A stretch of 64,000 nucleotides of DNA from Rugalucina vietnamica (taxonomy: Eukaryota; Mollusca; Bivalvia; Lucinida; Lucinidae): NCBI GenBank assembly GCA_964017185.1, contig OZ024874.1, positions 54,787,356 through 54,851,355 of the forward strand, given 5' to 3'. The notes under the pieces are model-generated. The model was not told where the DNA came from, ran no database searches, and worked only from the letters and a program-made list of their open reading frames with translations. Made by a program: the position numbers and the translations under genes. Shown here in pieces: positions 23,101 through 34,434 of the stretch (positions within the stretch are counted from its first letter, which is position 1; each line of letters opens with the position of its first letter).

Positions 23101-26100
23101 CAAAGAGAAACTATCGCTCATCTGAGAGCCTGTAAGTCAATGACGAATTCTAAGATATCAAGAACATCCAACTCTGCGATTGGTGGCTAGCTATTGTCTT
23201 GTTCGAGTTCGAAAGCATGCAAAATATTATGTTTGTCCTTGATGCATGTCAGTTTTAATGGTTATAAAGCTGTGTATGCATCGCCAACTTACATCCAATA
23301 AAGCATAAACAAGATCCCTGGGGCCGCACAGACTATCTGCAGTTTTGTCCAATCCCGAATACCGAACCCCAACCCCGCCAGAATGAGATTACCAGCCGTC
23401 CAAAAGAAACCACCCAGCTGACCAGAGATACGGCGTTTAGAAGGGCCCGTGAACTCCATACCTATAAGATTAAATTGTACGGTGTATCAAATGGGTCAAA
23501 ATGACCGAGCTGTCCGTGTAGGGTCAAATATTCTTGTTACATGTACGTGCATCGTACGCGTGTTGATAATCTTTACATTTTTCACATTCAGAAATTACGT
23601 ATGGTTTCTCCTATTCTCCTAAATGAGCCGCCTCGTGGGAAAACCAACAATGTGGTTTCCGACCAGGTCCGACACAAACCGACCTGTACAGTCACAGAAA
23701 AGAGCTAGAAGCTTGAAATTTCGGATACAAGTAGAAGAGGAAATGTACCATCCGAGTAGTGAAAACAAAGGCGCTGATCAGCTTCGCAGTTACTGCGAAA
23801 CTGATCTGCGCCTTTGTTTTCGCCTATGCAGATTGTTGGTTTTCCCATGCGGCGGCTCATTAATATAACGTTGTAGGTCGTGAAAGCAATACCTAAGATT
23901 TTAAAACTAAAACGGATGCCTTATTATTATTATTATTTATTTTATTTTTTTTAAACAGTTTGTACGAAAATTGCATATCCATGCAGTGTGCATTTTATTT
24001 TTCAAAATAAATGCGCACTTGAATATCAATTTCTCTTTTGCGCAGCAATTTTGTTTTTACAAGTGCATAAATATTCATACTTTGTTGTCAAAACTGCTAT
24101 TAAAATACACTTAATTATTATACTACTCGAAATTTAATAAGCATCAAGTATTTATTTTAAATACAACACAATGCAAAACACCTCGAGTTTGACCCAAATT
24201 TAATGACAATGCCCATGGACCAAAATATCGGTCTCATTTGATTTTTCTTAGATAATGTCTTGACGTTTCTGGGTATAAGAAATTTGAAACAGGAAATGTC
24301 CTACCATAGTCCATTTAGCCATCTTTGCATTTTTCTAAAAGTCCTGAAATAATGGCATTTTTCTAAAAGTCCATAGGAGCACGTAAATTCAACTTAAAAT
24401 TGGTTTCTCTATGAGAGTCAGTCTGAAGTGCATTCTAAAAGATGTGTGCAGTGCAGGATGAAAGCTAGTTTGTAATGATCCTGTGTGGGCCAAGTTTCAA
24501 AAGAACCACTGTTTTTGTCAAAATTCAAATTTTAGAAAAACTGTTCCATGGACTTTGTTAGGACATTTCTTGTTTCAAATTTCTTTTAGTCGGTAGCTTC
24601 GATACATTTTCTAACAAAAATCAAAGAAACTGTCATTCTTGCTCCTTGGGGATTGTCATTAAATTTGGTCAAACACGGAGTGTTTTACGCTGTGCTGTAT
24701 GGAAAATAATACTTTGATGCTTATCAAATTTTGAGTAGTATATTATTTATAATTTGCATCGTGTTGGCGCAAGTAATATTTTGTATTTAAACGACTAAAG
24801 TTATATGTACCTATTTCACAGAAATATTCATTATACTCAGCACTGATAATGTTGGAACACTTTTATAGATACTGGTAACTAAGCATATATAGAATTTTCA
24901 ATCTTTTGAAACGGCCATCAGTGGTCCCTTTGAACTTCGTTTTTTAAGAAGGGCAGTGCGTGGGCTAAGTGATTAATTTGTCACGTACTGCAGCTGATGA
25001 AGAGGTTCAGGAGTTCGAAACCCAGTGGCACCGTGCTATGTCCTGAAGTTTTTATCCAGGAAGCTGACATTGTTGACTCACCTTTTACTAGGATGTTGAC
25101 CCACACACACAAAAAAAAAACTGACAAATTTCGTGGTGAACACATACATACAAAAGTTATGTGCGGTAAAAGGATCAAACTCCATCAGATTACTTACCCA
25201 TGACGTAAGCAGGCATAAAATTGCCAACGGAGAAGAAGCCCATGGCAAATATCAGCACCAGATACACCTGGTAGTTTGGGGTCCATGCTATGCTCAGGGC
25301 GGAGACGAGATAGAATATGCTTGAGACGCACAGGGTCGTCTTCCGACCAAACCTGATAGGAAAATAAGTTTGAGTATATTTTTCAAGTGAGATAAGCAAA
25401 TAAAAGTATTGCAATTGTGCCACGCGTTTTATCATTGTACTCAAAGTTTCGCCTCACCCATTTACTGGTCCGTCTCATATGATTGCAATAATATGAAGGG
25501 ACGTAAAGCTAAAATCTACTATACAATGTACGTGTATAGCTTTCGAACTATTTGTCAGTATATCAACCGACAAAGACAAAGCAATTCAGCATGTTAAAAA
25601 TGCAATTAAGCCTGTTAAAAAACATCCAAGACCCCTTTTTCGCAAGTTTAAGATTTTATACAGGTATCGTGCAGGTATAAGTCCCTTTATGATGGGCGTC
25701 GTGACATTGTGGACGTTTAAAGGGAAACATAACTAGTTGATTCCCGCATATGATTTTCATGAAACTTCCTATGCTACAAGATAATTGTATCCTTGGACTA
25801 AAATCGAAATAAAAGTTGGGAGTCACCGGCCTCGTTTCCATGGTATCAGAACTTTTTGGATGTTTCTCGTGCATTTCAGAAAACCGCACTCGTAACGGAC
25901 ATGTGTTTTATATATATGTTTTTACTGCAAAAAACAACTTAAACACACGATGAGTGTTATTTTCTTACATTTTGATGCTATTTGTTCTCAAATTGAGGAG
26001 ATCACATGCAAAATTAACTTTCCCGCCATCTTTTCAAACCTGGAAAAAGTACGTATTTGTGCGATATCTCCTAAACTACGCATATGATTTTGATTAAATT

Positions 26101-28670
26101 ACACCAAGAGATAGGAAACGTGGTACTCATTTAAAAGTTTAAATAAAAAGTGAGGGTCACTGGATTGCGTTGGAAGATATAAAGAAAAAAACGTTCAATA
26201 TTCCCGCCTTTTTCGTTTTGACGCCAAACGTTACACTGACGTCGCGTATATTTATGCGACGTCATCAACAGCGAAATAAACGTTTTCACAAATAATTCAT
26301 CTTTACACGAATTTGGGTATATCAATTGCCACAGAACTTCTTTTAAAATAAAAATGAACAATAAGTATACCCGCTTTAGGACTTAATACTGTAGAAACAA
26401 ACATAATTAGATTCTACAGCTTGCAACGTCAATGGGAAATCAAAACAAAACGACGTTAAAAACTACGCGTAACATGCAGATACTAAACGCCGACGTTGCG
26501 CAAACAGTGTGCTCATAAACAATAGTAGTGTTTACCCTTAAGACACTCACGGATGGGTTTCGTGAAAAGATGCGTAAAGAAAATTGGGTATTTGGTGATT
26601 TTCTTTTCTTTCCTTGCGTACTGTACAACCAGCAGCTATCGAGACACGATTTTAAAGTAAATATTGGGTTCCATAAACATCTATCAACATATGATCGAGG
26701 TGACTATTAATTTCCAAAAACAGCAGAGCAATCGATTTGAAGATATTGGTTGCATTTTGTGACAAAATGTTCTGAAATCGTAGCCAAATATAACTTGACA
26801 GAATGTTTCGGTGAAATGTTCTAAAACTGGAAACATATAAAAGGTTCAGTATAGAAAACATATTGCTTGACGGATTGCACGTGTATTGCAGTTTTAATTC
26901 TTTATCTTATAGATACATTTTCGAATAATTTTGTAAGCAAATCGTTGGCCCTTTCTTTAATGACAAAATGCATAATACGGTATTAATATATGTATATGTA
27001 CGAAACGCTGCACTTTTGAGGTTCAGAAATCTTTTCAAAATATTTTTATTATTTATGTATAGGGTACCCTTTTACGTGTAGGTTAAATTAAATTCGTGAG
27101 CAAGCCTTCATTAAAATAGGCCTTGTATGTGACATAGTGACTTTAAATATTTCGCCTCATTTGGATAATACTAGTCTTTGTACCGAATATCCTGTTGAAA
27201 TCAGCAAAACGGCAGTTAAACACATTGTCCATGTTGCCAAATCTAAAGTGTCACAGACGTGGCTTTAATAGCCGAAACCGCGGTTTGGCCCATCCACTTT
27301 CTCTTTGATATATTTTCTGCTCTTAAAGAATCTCGCGTTTTTATTTTTATTTACCTGTCTGATATCATGCCGGTGAGTAGTGAGCCTGTTAGGAGACCAC
27401 CGAATAACACCATCTGGCCATTCGATTTCAGAATGTCCCTGTCGCACACCATATTAAGCTGAAAAGAAGAAAATATGAAAAATGCTGATAATCTCATTCA
27501 ATAAACACTGACGCTAGAGTGGAATATACCGGGAAAGCATGTCAGTGAAAGGTATACCCCCTTAAACCCCACTTCTATATATAAAAGAAACTGGGGTTAA
27601 CAGGGATAAACCTAGTTTTCTACTGAAAATATTAAATTTTATCATCTTTAAAACTATCTGTATATTTCATGAGCATGTTTTCAAAATGTTTCTTGTAATA
27701 CTTTCCGCAGCCCTGGTTGGTATCAAAACTGCTTTAGTATTATCATATACTCAGCCATTGTGTAACGGTTTCTTGAAACTTTGGCTGAATGTTAAGAATA
27801 TTTATTTTACTAGTTAAAAAAATAGTTAAAGGTTCATTTGCAGCAAGATTTTTACAGCAGCGGATGGGAATAAACGCGTCTAAAATTGACATAAATAATG
27901 GGATCGTAACCCCTTATCATACATATACCTCCGCAGCAAGGGTTGATGTAAACACAGAATCGTCATAAACCCATCGATCACAAGCTTTTGTAATCGATCT
28001 GTTGGCAATAATCGATACATCGTTGATCTTTGATAGATCGATATCGAAGATATTGCACTTATCGTAGATATCATCGTCGTCGTTTGGCGCAGCGGCGGGT
28101 ATCGTGAGGTTGACTAGCAGTTGATGATAGTCACTCTGAATGGCGTATGTGTCATTGTCAAGACCTGGTATAGCACATCTGGTTGTAAATGAATCATACA
28201 GATTTTTTTTTTTTTGAATCACATATTTCGTCTTTGTTTCGCTTTAATCTGTAAGCGTAATTTTTATGGGAGAAGAACTGTTACTTGTTACATTGAAACG
28301 ATTTTATCCTTGCAAAATACCCAAAAATGAAACTATTAAATCCATGCACATTACATTTGGGACGTTCTTGAAGCATATGAAAATATGAGTTTGTATTTTT
28401 TTTCTTTCTTTTTTTTATGAAAAATAGACTTTTATTAAGGTTTAGATTGTTTACAACAAGGAGATAGACATACCTGTGTTTTGGAATAGCTAAAGTGAAG
28501 AACGAACTGATGAACAAAAATCCAGCGTATAAAGAAGTAAATCCACTTAGCACTAGAATATATTTTTGATAGCGCCCGAGATCGCCTATCTCTGCATACA
28601 CTAGGTCAAAATTCATCTTCAGAGGCCTTTTGGTTTTGTCAAACGAACGAGAACTCTTTCTAATTAACAA
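20178..28670 (-). CDS. SLC22A: SLC22 organic cation/carnitine-type transporter, ten exons
   Basis: Ten GT-AG exons join with every phase closing: 28474-28670, 27929-28178, 27355-27458, 25198-25352, 23293-23461, 22711-22932, 21803-22029, 21298-21479, 20846-20997, 20178-20373. The total is 1,854 nt (617 residues plus stop). The start may instead be Met19 (28616), where [18 protein letters not shown] looks more like the family's N-terminus. Seen features: TM1 around 37-62; a large extracellular loop (about 66-148) with Cys and three N-glycosylation sites (NDT, NLT, NRS); [11 protein letters not shown]; the MFS signature GMISDRFGRK (179-188) split by the intron 3 junction; YPESPRWL (294-301); DKLGRK (410-415); ELFPTVVRN (471-479); LPET (533-536); and a hydrophilic C-tail. 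These are standard SLC22 marks of a 12-pass plasma-membrane carrier for organic ions. Substrate (cation, carnitine or anion) cannot be told by eye. The 104, 155 and 169-nt exons match, as I recall, sizes conserved in vertebrate SLC22 genes. Exon 8 uses a TTGTAG acceptor, not the TTTGCAG 8 nt on, because only that restores frame and gives DLQWL. No break was seen. Confidence 0.93.
23625..23858 (+). mobile_element. MITE family A, copy 6, in SLC22 intron 4
   Basis: Well-preserved 234-bp copy. Ends GAGCCGCCTCGTGGGAAAAC and GGTTTTCCCATGCGGCGGCTC; inner hairpin GCTGATCAGCTTCGCAG / CTGCGAAACTGATC. It lies in the intron between exons 4 and 5. Confidence 0.9.
24119..24743. mobile_element. Inverted-repeat element in SLC22 intron 4
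   Basis: About 200-bp inverted ends: ATACTACTCGAAATTTAATA and GACATTTCTTGTTTCAAATT are matched by their diverged complements (TTTTGAGTAGTAT; TTTGAAACAGGAAATGTCC). The centre is about 220 bp with no coding content. Target duplication is not clear; ATT lies on both sides of the outermost match. Confidence 0.7.
25660..26860. other. SLC22 intron 3, no gene seen
   Basis: AT-rich intronic sequence. Two diverged repeats share CGCATATGATTTT and AAAAGTGAGGGTCACTGG-like text (25740-25890 and 26040-26200). No extra exon is needed, because exons 3 and 4 join in frame. Confidence 0.4.
27200..27354 (-). repeat. Family D repeat abutting the SLC22 exon 3 donor
   Basis: On the minus strand it reads GTAAATAAAAATAAAAACGC, then TTTAAGAGCAG, GGGCCAAACCGCGGTTTCGG and GATTTGGCAACATGG. 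It matches family D copies at 29.1, 29.5 and 60.4 kb. Its first bases, GTAAAT, are the 5' splice site of SLC22 intron 3. Confidence 0.75.
27535..27690 (+). mobile_element. MITE family C fragment in SLC22 intron 2
   Basis: Contains GTATACCCCCTTAAACCCCA and the end TTTCATGAGCATGTTTTCAA, but the central palindrome is gone. Lies between exons 2 and 3. Confidence 0.65.
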
Positions 28671-29049
28671 CTTGATTAATTATTTAATTTACAAGTCGCG
28701 CGCTAAATTATTACAGTAATCAGCTTAATCGTCGTTGCGTAACGTCATTATTTCACGTTGACGTTAAGGATGTATGTAAAACGTCTTTTTATCTTTCTTA
28801 AGTATTTTTCTATTTCATTTTTGTTTGTATATAGTTTGTATTGTTATATTTATATTAAAATGCAAATGCACAAGATTATGCGTGAAGGCATCTTTCAATT
28901 GTTTTGTATAAACAATAATGATCCGCGCCGTAGGAAACAATTTGTCCCCATGGTCATCCTTGATATGGATCACCATCATAGATGTAAACGAAACTCAGAG
29001 ACGGTTCTAAAATGTTCACACGTACATGTATAGACATCCATGAGCAAAC

Positions 29050-30390
29050 TTAAGAATAAAATATAAAGGTTTGATCCTTTGGAAGCGGTAAATAAAAATT
29101 AAAACAGATCCTTTAAGAGCAGTGAACACATTAATGAGAAAGGGGTTGGGCCATACCGCGGTTTCGACTAGTAAAGTCTCTTCAGTGACCCTATAGATTT
29201 GGCAACATGGAGCCAAAGAGAATTACTGAAATTTTGCAACTTTCAACAGGGTAGTCGATACAAAGACTAGTATTATCTAAATGGGACCAAATATGTTAAA
29301 CATTGGTTAGAAAATGAATCTTAACCGATATTAAATTTCTGATTTCTCAGAATATCTTCGCTGATCTAAAAGGACCAAAATGAAAATATAACCTGCACTA
29401 TGGATGATGTACGGGAGACTTTTTAGGGCCGCCACACGGCACAACACCAGCTGCAGTAATAGCAAATAAAAATTAAAACTGAGATCATTTAAGAGCAGTG
29501 AACACATTAATGAGAAAGGGGTTGGGCCATACCGCGGTTTCGACTATTAAAGTCTCTTCAGTGACCCTATAGATTTGGCAACATGGAGCCAAAGAGAATT
29601 ACTGAAATTTTGCAAGTCGATACAAAGACTAGTATTATCTAAATGGGACCAAATATGTTAAACATTGGTTAGAAAATGAATCTTAACCGATAATAAATTT
29701 CTGATTTCTCAGAATATCTTCGCTGATCTAAAAGGACCAAAATGAAAATATAACCTGCACTATGGATGATGTACGGGGAGATGTAAAACATTCAAAAGGA
29801 GATAGTATGGACTATATTGCGCAATTTTGGATAATGAACCCTCATCAGTAGCCCTTTTAAAACCGGCAACGAAAGCCAGACTATTGTACTGTAATTTCGA
29901 AAATTTTACGTGAAAAGTCTAAATCAAAGACACATTCCCAAACGGGGTCAAATAAAAAACATTGCTTAGAAAAATGTTTCTAAACGTGAGTGTTTTGAGC
30001 ACTCAGAATATCTTTACTGATCTCAAAGGACATACATAAAAATATAATCTGCACTATGGATGATGTACGGGGATTTTAGGGCCGCCACACGGCACAACAC
30101 CAGCTGCAGTAATAGCAAATAAAATATGAACTTTAAGGTTTGATCCTTTGGAAGCAGTAAAACATTCAAAAGGAGATAGTATGGACTATATTGCGCAATT
30201 TCAGATAATGAACCCTCATCAGTAGCCCTTTTAAAACCGGCAACGAAAGCCAGACTATTAATTGTACTGTAATTTCGAAAATTTTACGTGAAAAGTCTAA
30301 ATCAAAGACACATTCCCAAACGGGGTCAAATAATTTAAACATTGCTTAGAAGTATGCTTAGAAGAAAAAAATCGTCAAAACATTTTCAAT
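29050..30390. repeat. Array of family D repeats
   Basis: Several partly overlapping copies. Two nearly identical copies start near 29087 and 29459, with AGAGCAGTGAACACATTAAT and GGGCCATACCGCGGTTTCG. Two copies of a second module start near 29785 and 30145, with GGAGATAGTATGGACTATAT and AAACCGGCAACGAAAGCC. The end motif GCCGCCACACGGCACAACAC recurs at 29430, 30072 and 60780. The alternation looks like tandem duplication of a composite unit of about 350-400 bp. No coding content. Confidence 0.8.
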
Positions 30391-30849
30391 TTTTACAGTT
30401 AAAGAAAAAATCTTTGTGTTGCATAGGCGTGTTTTCGTATGTTACCTACCAGCTTGACGTTTAAATTGGAATTGTCCTGCGTTACGAGTAAACTATTGTT
30501 CGACAACATCACTCAGGCAAGGTTCTGAGGGAATCTATTATAGATGCATAGGTTTTCCGCCCGATTTCGTCTACAGAACTTGAAGTTTGAACTCAATCAA
30601 CACCGATCAGCGCAGCGTAGATGCACATAAGCGGCATATAATTTCTGTTTTCGTAAATGATATGACATCTATATAGGTCATTGTTTCACTTGCCAAATCC
30701 ACTTACACGGTACATGATCTGACATTAATTAGAATACAAAATAAACATACATGAAATCACGAAGCACAGACCCACTGGGCAATGACCCCTGTTTTTAAAT
30801 ACAAAATACACTATGTGGATAAGTTAATTTTGATTGTCTTTTGTCTTTC

Positions 30850-30975
30850 TACTTTGGTAGCGCGATGGTCTTGAGGTCACAGTGGAGTACAGGACTCTGA
30901 ATCGCGACATCCTAAGTTCGATTCCTACATCCGCCGTGTGATGTACTTGAGCAAGATCCCTTAATTAGGCTATAT
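30850..30975 (+). repeat. SINE with tRNA-Gln-like head
   Basis: Box A-like GGTAGCGCGATGGTCTTG and box B AGTTCGATTCC flank an anticodon-region text GACTCTGAATC that resembles tRNA-Gln(CUG). It lacks a closing acceptor stem, so it is a tRNA-derived SINE and not a tRNA gene. Confidence 0.6.
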
Positions 30976-31014
30976 AGATTACTAATTTACTATACACCTA
31001 GAAAATGGTGGCTC

Positions 31015-31178
31015 CATGCGGACATGACTGAAAATTAAGTTGGTGATCCGTTCTTTCAGACGTTTTCGGATATTTTACATTGGTTTGGTAACGGCTGAAT
31101 GTCTTGCTCAAGAACATTACGTGGTGGAGATATGTATCTAACCCACAACCTCTGGCTTCGCTGTCCTGTACTCCACCA
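31015..31178 (-). repeat. Diverged SINE of the same type, reverse
   Basis: On the minus strand, GTGGAGTACAGGACAGCGAAG and TTCTTGAGCAAGACATTC match landmarks of the SINE at 30850 in the opposite direction. The two form a loose inverted pair about 40 bp apart. Confidence 0.5.
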
Positions 31179-31452
31179 CAAACATGTCCGTGCAATGAAT
31201 ACCCCCTTAAACCCCATTTTTATATAGTAAAACTGGGGTTTGCAGGGGTATACCTATTTTTCATATTTTTTGCTCCAAAACATAGATTGTGGGTACTCGT
31301 TAGAACCGCCTCGGCGAGGCGGTTCTAACGTGTATCCACAATCTATGTTTTGAGCAAAAATAAGAAAAAAATATACTGAAGTTTTTTTTTTCATTTTTTA
31401 CAACTTTAAAAATCTCTGTAGATCTATATTGCACGGGCAAGTTTTCGTAATG
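31177..31452 (+). mobile_element. MITE family C, near-complete copy
   Basis: Runs from AACATGTCCGTGCAATG to GCACGGGCAAGTTTTCGTAATG. The central palindrome is GAACCGCCTCG, one base, CGAGGCGGTTC, inside ACATAGATTGTGGGTACTCG and its mirror. No coding content. Confidence 0.85.
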
Positions 31453-31799
31453 ACTAGGTTACACTTCCTGTTTTCCGATCTCGTCGCATTCATTGTTGTT
31501 TGTATTTTGATGTTTAGTATGGCAACAACCTTCCTGTTTTGGTTGCTTCTGGACGTACCTCTGACATACAGGCATGCTTTATTCTCGTTTTCTAGAATTT
31601 AAAGATATACAGGTCCGAGTTCGCTTTGTTGCTTCCTACAAAAATAAGTGCGACATATACAAAGTTGCCAGGAAGCAGCATATAATTTTAATCAAGCTCA
31701 CTTTGTCATACAGACATGTTCAAAGTGCATTTTTAATCTAAATATAAACACTGTGTCCTTTTTAAGGGTCTCAAGCTTTTGAGCTCAATTTTCTCGAGA

Positions 31800-32550
31800 T
31801 TTTGAAAAATGGAGTTAGACCACTATAGCATTCAGTACATATATAATCAAGGTCACATGACCAGGATGCCCGACATGCCCATTTATGGTAAAAACTACAA
31901 TCAGTACATGAGTTATGACCATGTGATGACCTTGACCTATTTTACAGCAAGGTCAACATGGGTCGCCCATGCATTTGAATGGGGAAAATTGTTAAAATGG
32001 CATTTGAAGGAAAAGACTGGAAGGAAATAGGCAAAAGGACCTGAAAAAAATGGTCCCCAGACGTTGGGCTGCCCCCACCGCGGGACAATATACATGTATA
32101 TTACCATAATATTCAAAGATCTTCTCTAAAACCGCTTGGTCAGTAAAAGCCAAATTTTATATGAAGCATCTATTTGAAGGGGAACAAATGTGTACATGAA
32201 TAATCCAGGTTACATGACCAAGATGGCCGCCATGCCCATATATTATAAAAACCTTTCAAAAATCTTCTACTCTGGAACTGGTGGACTGATTTCAAGAAAA
32301 CTTAGCAGGCAGCATCGGGGACTAGAGTACTACAATGTGTAAATGAATAATGACAATGTGATGACCATGACTTATTTTACGGCAAGGTGAGTTGAGGTCG
32401 CATATGCAGTAAACTGTCAAAATTCAATTGAAGGAAAGATTTCCACGAAATGGGCAAATGGACAGAACATTTATGACTGTAAATAAAATTGACCCAAGGA
32501 TTCATCTGTCCCTGCCATGGGGTTATATAAATATATATATATGCGGGTTT
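31800..32550 (+). repeat. Family G repeat body (partial)
   Basis: Two repeats of the G body: CACATGACCAGGATGCCC and CATGACCAAGATGGCCGCC, each with GTGATGACC..TGAC and TTTTAC-GCAAGGT. The terminal hairpins are absent. Confidence 0.7.
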
Positions 32551-33140
32551 TGTCAAAGCTATGTAATGAAAATCGGATTTACACCCAGGGAAGCATGAAA
32601 ATATTCGCGGAGCAGCAAAGACGATCTGTAATTACCCAATTCCGAATTTCCATGATCAGATTCTAATTCTTTGAAGAACGCAGCCTATCAAATAATTGCT
32701 CCTTGGCTATAGAAAATTATACATGAGTTTGACCTTGTTCTTTCCTAAAATTTCTGAACGTTAGCATATAAGCTTCAGATACTGACTTATAAACCTTAAG
32801 AATAAGGTCTTTAACTCGTCGGCTGGGTGCTACACTGTTCTATCTCCATGTTTGGGTCATATTAAGTGTGAAATACCGTTGGAATCGGAATCATATCGGC
32901 GACTGAGTGCTATAGTATCCTATATCCATTTTTTTCAAAATCTTGACAAAATTGGGTTCAAAAGTTTGAGACCCTCAAATAAAGGTAAAAATGTCCATAT
33001 TTTGAGTGAGCACTGTTGCACTATGAACATGTCTTTCTATCTAAATGAGCTTGATTTAAAAATAAGCAGTAAAAATGAAGTAATTTTGGAAAAAATAGCT
33101 TTGAGTTAGGCCACTGGGGTTTCTAACTCTCTCAGCTGTA

Positions 33141-33305
33141 GAAGCCTCCGTGATGCAGTGGTTATGCCACTCGCCTTGTAAACCAGGGGTCGCAGGTTCG
33201 ATCCCGGCCTTCTCCAGTCCGTCGAATGGGACTATAAACCGAGGTCCCCTCACCATATGACCTTAGCTGTTGGTGGAACGTCAAACCCCAATCAACCAAC
33301 CATCT
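33141..33305 (+). repeat. SINE with tRNA-Thr-like head
   Basis: Box A-like GTGATGCAGTGGTTATGCC, an anticodon-region text CCTTGTAAACCAGGGGTC that matches tRNA-Thr(UGU), and box B GGTTCGATCCC. A tail follows with AAACCGAGGTCCCC, ATATGACCTTAGCTGTTGG and CAATCAACCAACC. Reverse relatives lie at 38466 and 46446. Confidence 0.75.
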
Positions 33306-33535
33306 CTCAGCTGTACGTCAGTTTGTGAAACCATAATAGACATTTTTCACTTTTGAACGTAAATGCTGCTGGTGCGTGCGGTTACGACTTTCTGTGTGAT
33401 GGGGGACGACTCGTGAGGGCATATGTGAGACTAAGACGAGGGGCAATATGAAGAATTACACAGTCAAAGCTACCAACAGCCCAACGGAGACGAATTAAAT
33501 AAGACATGCAATAAATGTTATAGTGTAGGACGTCT

Positions 33536-33609
33536 ATCTCTGTAGCTCAGTAGGTAGCAAGCTAGGATTCAAAACGAAAGGTTTTGGGTTCGAGTCCTGG
33601 TCGGACCGC
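33536..33609 (+). other. tRNA-like Pol III promoter block in left end, copy 1
   Basis: GTAGCTCAGTAGGTAGCAAG (box A) and GGTTCGAGTCCTGG (box B) lie about 35 bp apart. The acceptor stem does not close, so it is not a tRNA gene. The same block recurs at 40916-40986 and, in mirror, at 40424-40482 and 48610-48672. Confidence 0.7.
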
Positions 33610-34434
33610 TTATTTTTCTTTTCTTTATTTGTCTCCCCTGTGACAATAAAGCTAAGGAAATAAAAAAATGTATTATCAGCTGATTATATTTATTGGCGAA
33701 TGCAAGAATCAGGAAATGCCCTTGTGCATAAAATACTTAAATCGTAAAGGAAATGAAGTGCGAGACGGCACCTCACATTAATGTTTCTCTCTTGTTGACT
33801 TTTAACCTGTTGAAATCGACAGCTCGATCGTATTTGTTTTGGTAGAAGAGCTGATCTTCGAGCGATCCTCATGTCAATATTTCTTTCTGGGGGACATAAA
33901 AATGTTCATATTCTGAAGGCTTGTACAGGAATAATGTGGCTAGGATAAGTTAGCCACCCTGAATGACTTTAAATGTTTTCCGCGGACGTAAGGCACTAAC
34001 TCAAATAGTACAGTGTACCTGCACAGACATATCTATATATATAAGGTGTAAAAACTACAGTTTCACGTGCTGTCTCGTGAGCGAACATAATTCATTTGGC
34101 ATGTTTATACATGTATTTCAAACAGATACTCGAAAGCTTGGTGGGGTTTATTTTGTTGATGTTTCGTTTTGATCCCATACAACACCCATCTGCATGTCAT
34201 AAGGGCGATATCCTAACTACATTATGCATATAGCCATACTAATAATTTGAGGTTTTGTAGGCCTTCAACAGTATTTCAGCCATATCGAGTGCGATAATTA
34301 CGAATTTTAGATGATTTTTGCAAGCCACAGGCTTTCTGTATGATCCTCATTTATTCTCTTGTAGTATGCGTGCTGTGTTATTTTCAAGTAAATAAATGAT
34401 AATAAAACTAAGAAACATCTAGTCTTTTTTTAGC

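Noticed and set aside
33536-33609. tRNA gene
   Set aside because: Box A and box B are good, but the acceptor stem does not pair and the block is part of a repeated inverted end.
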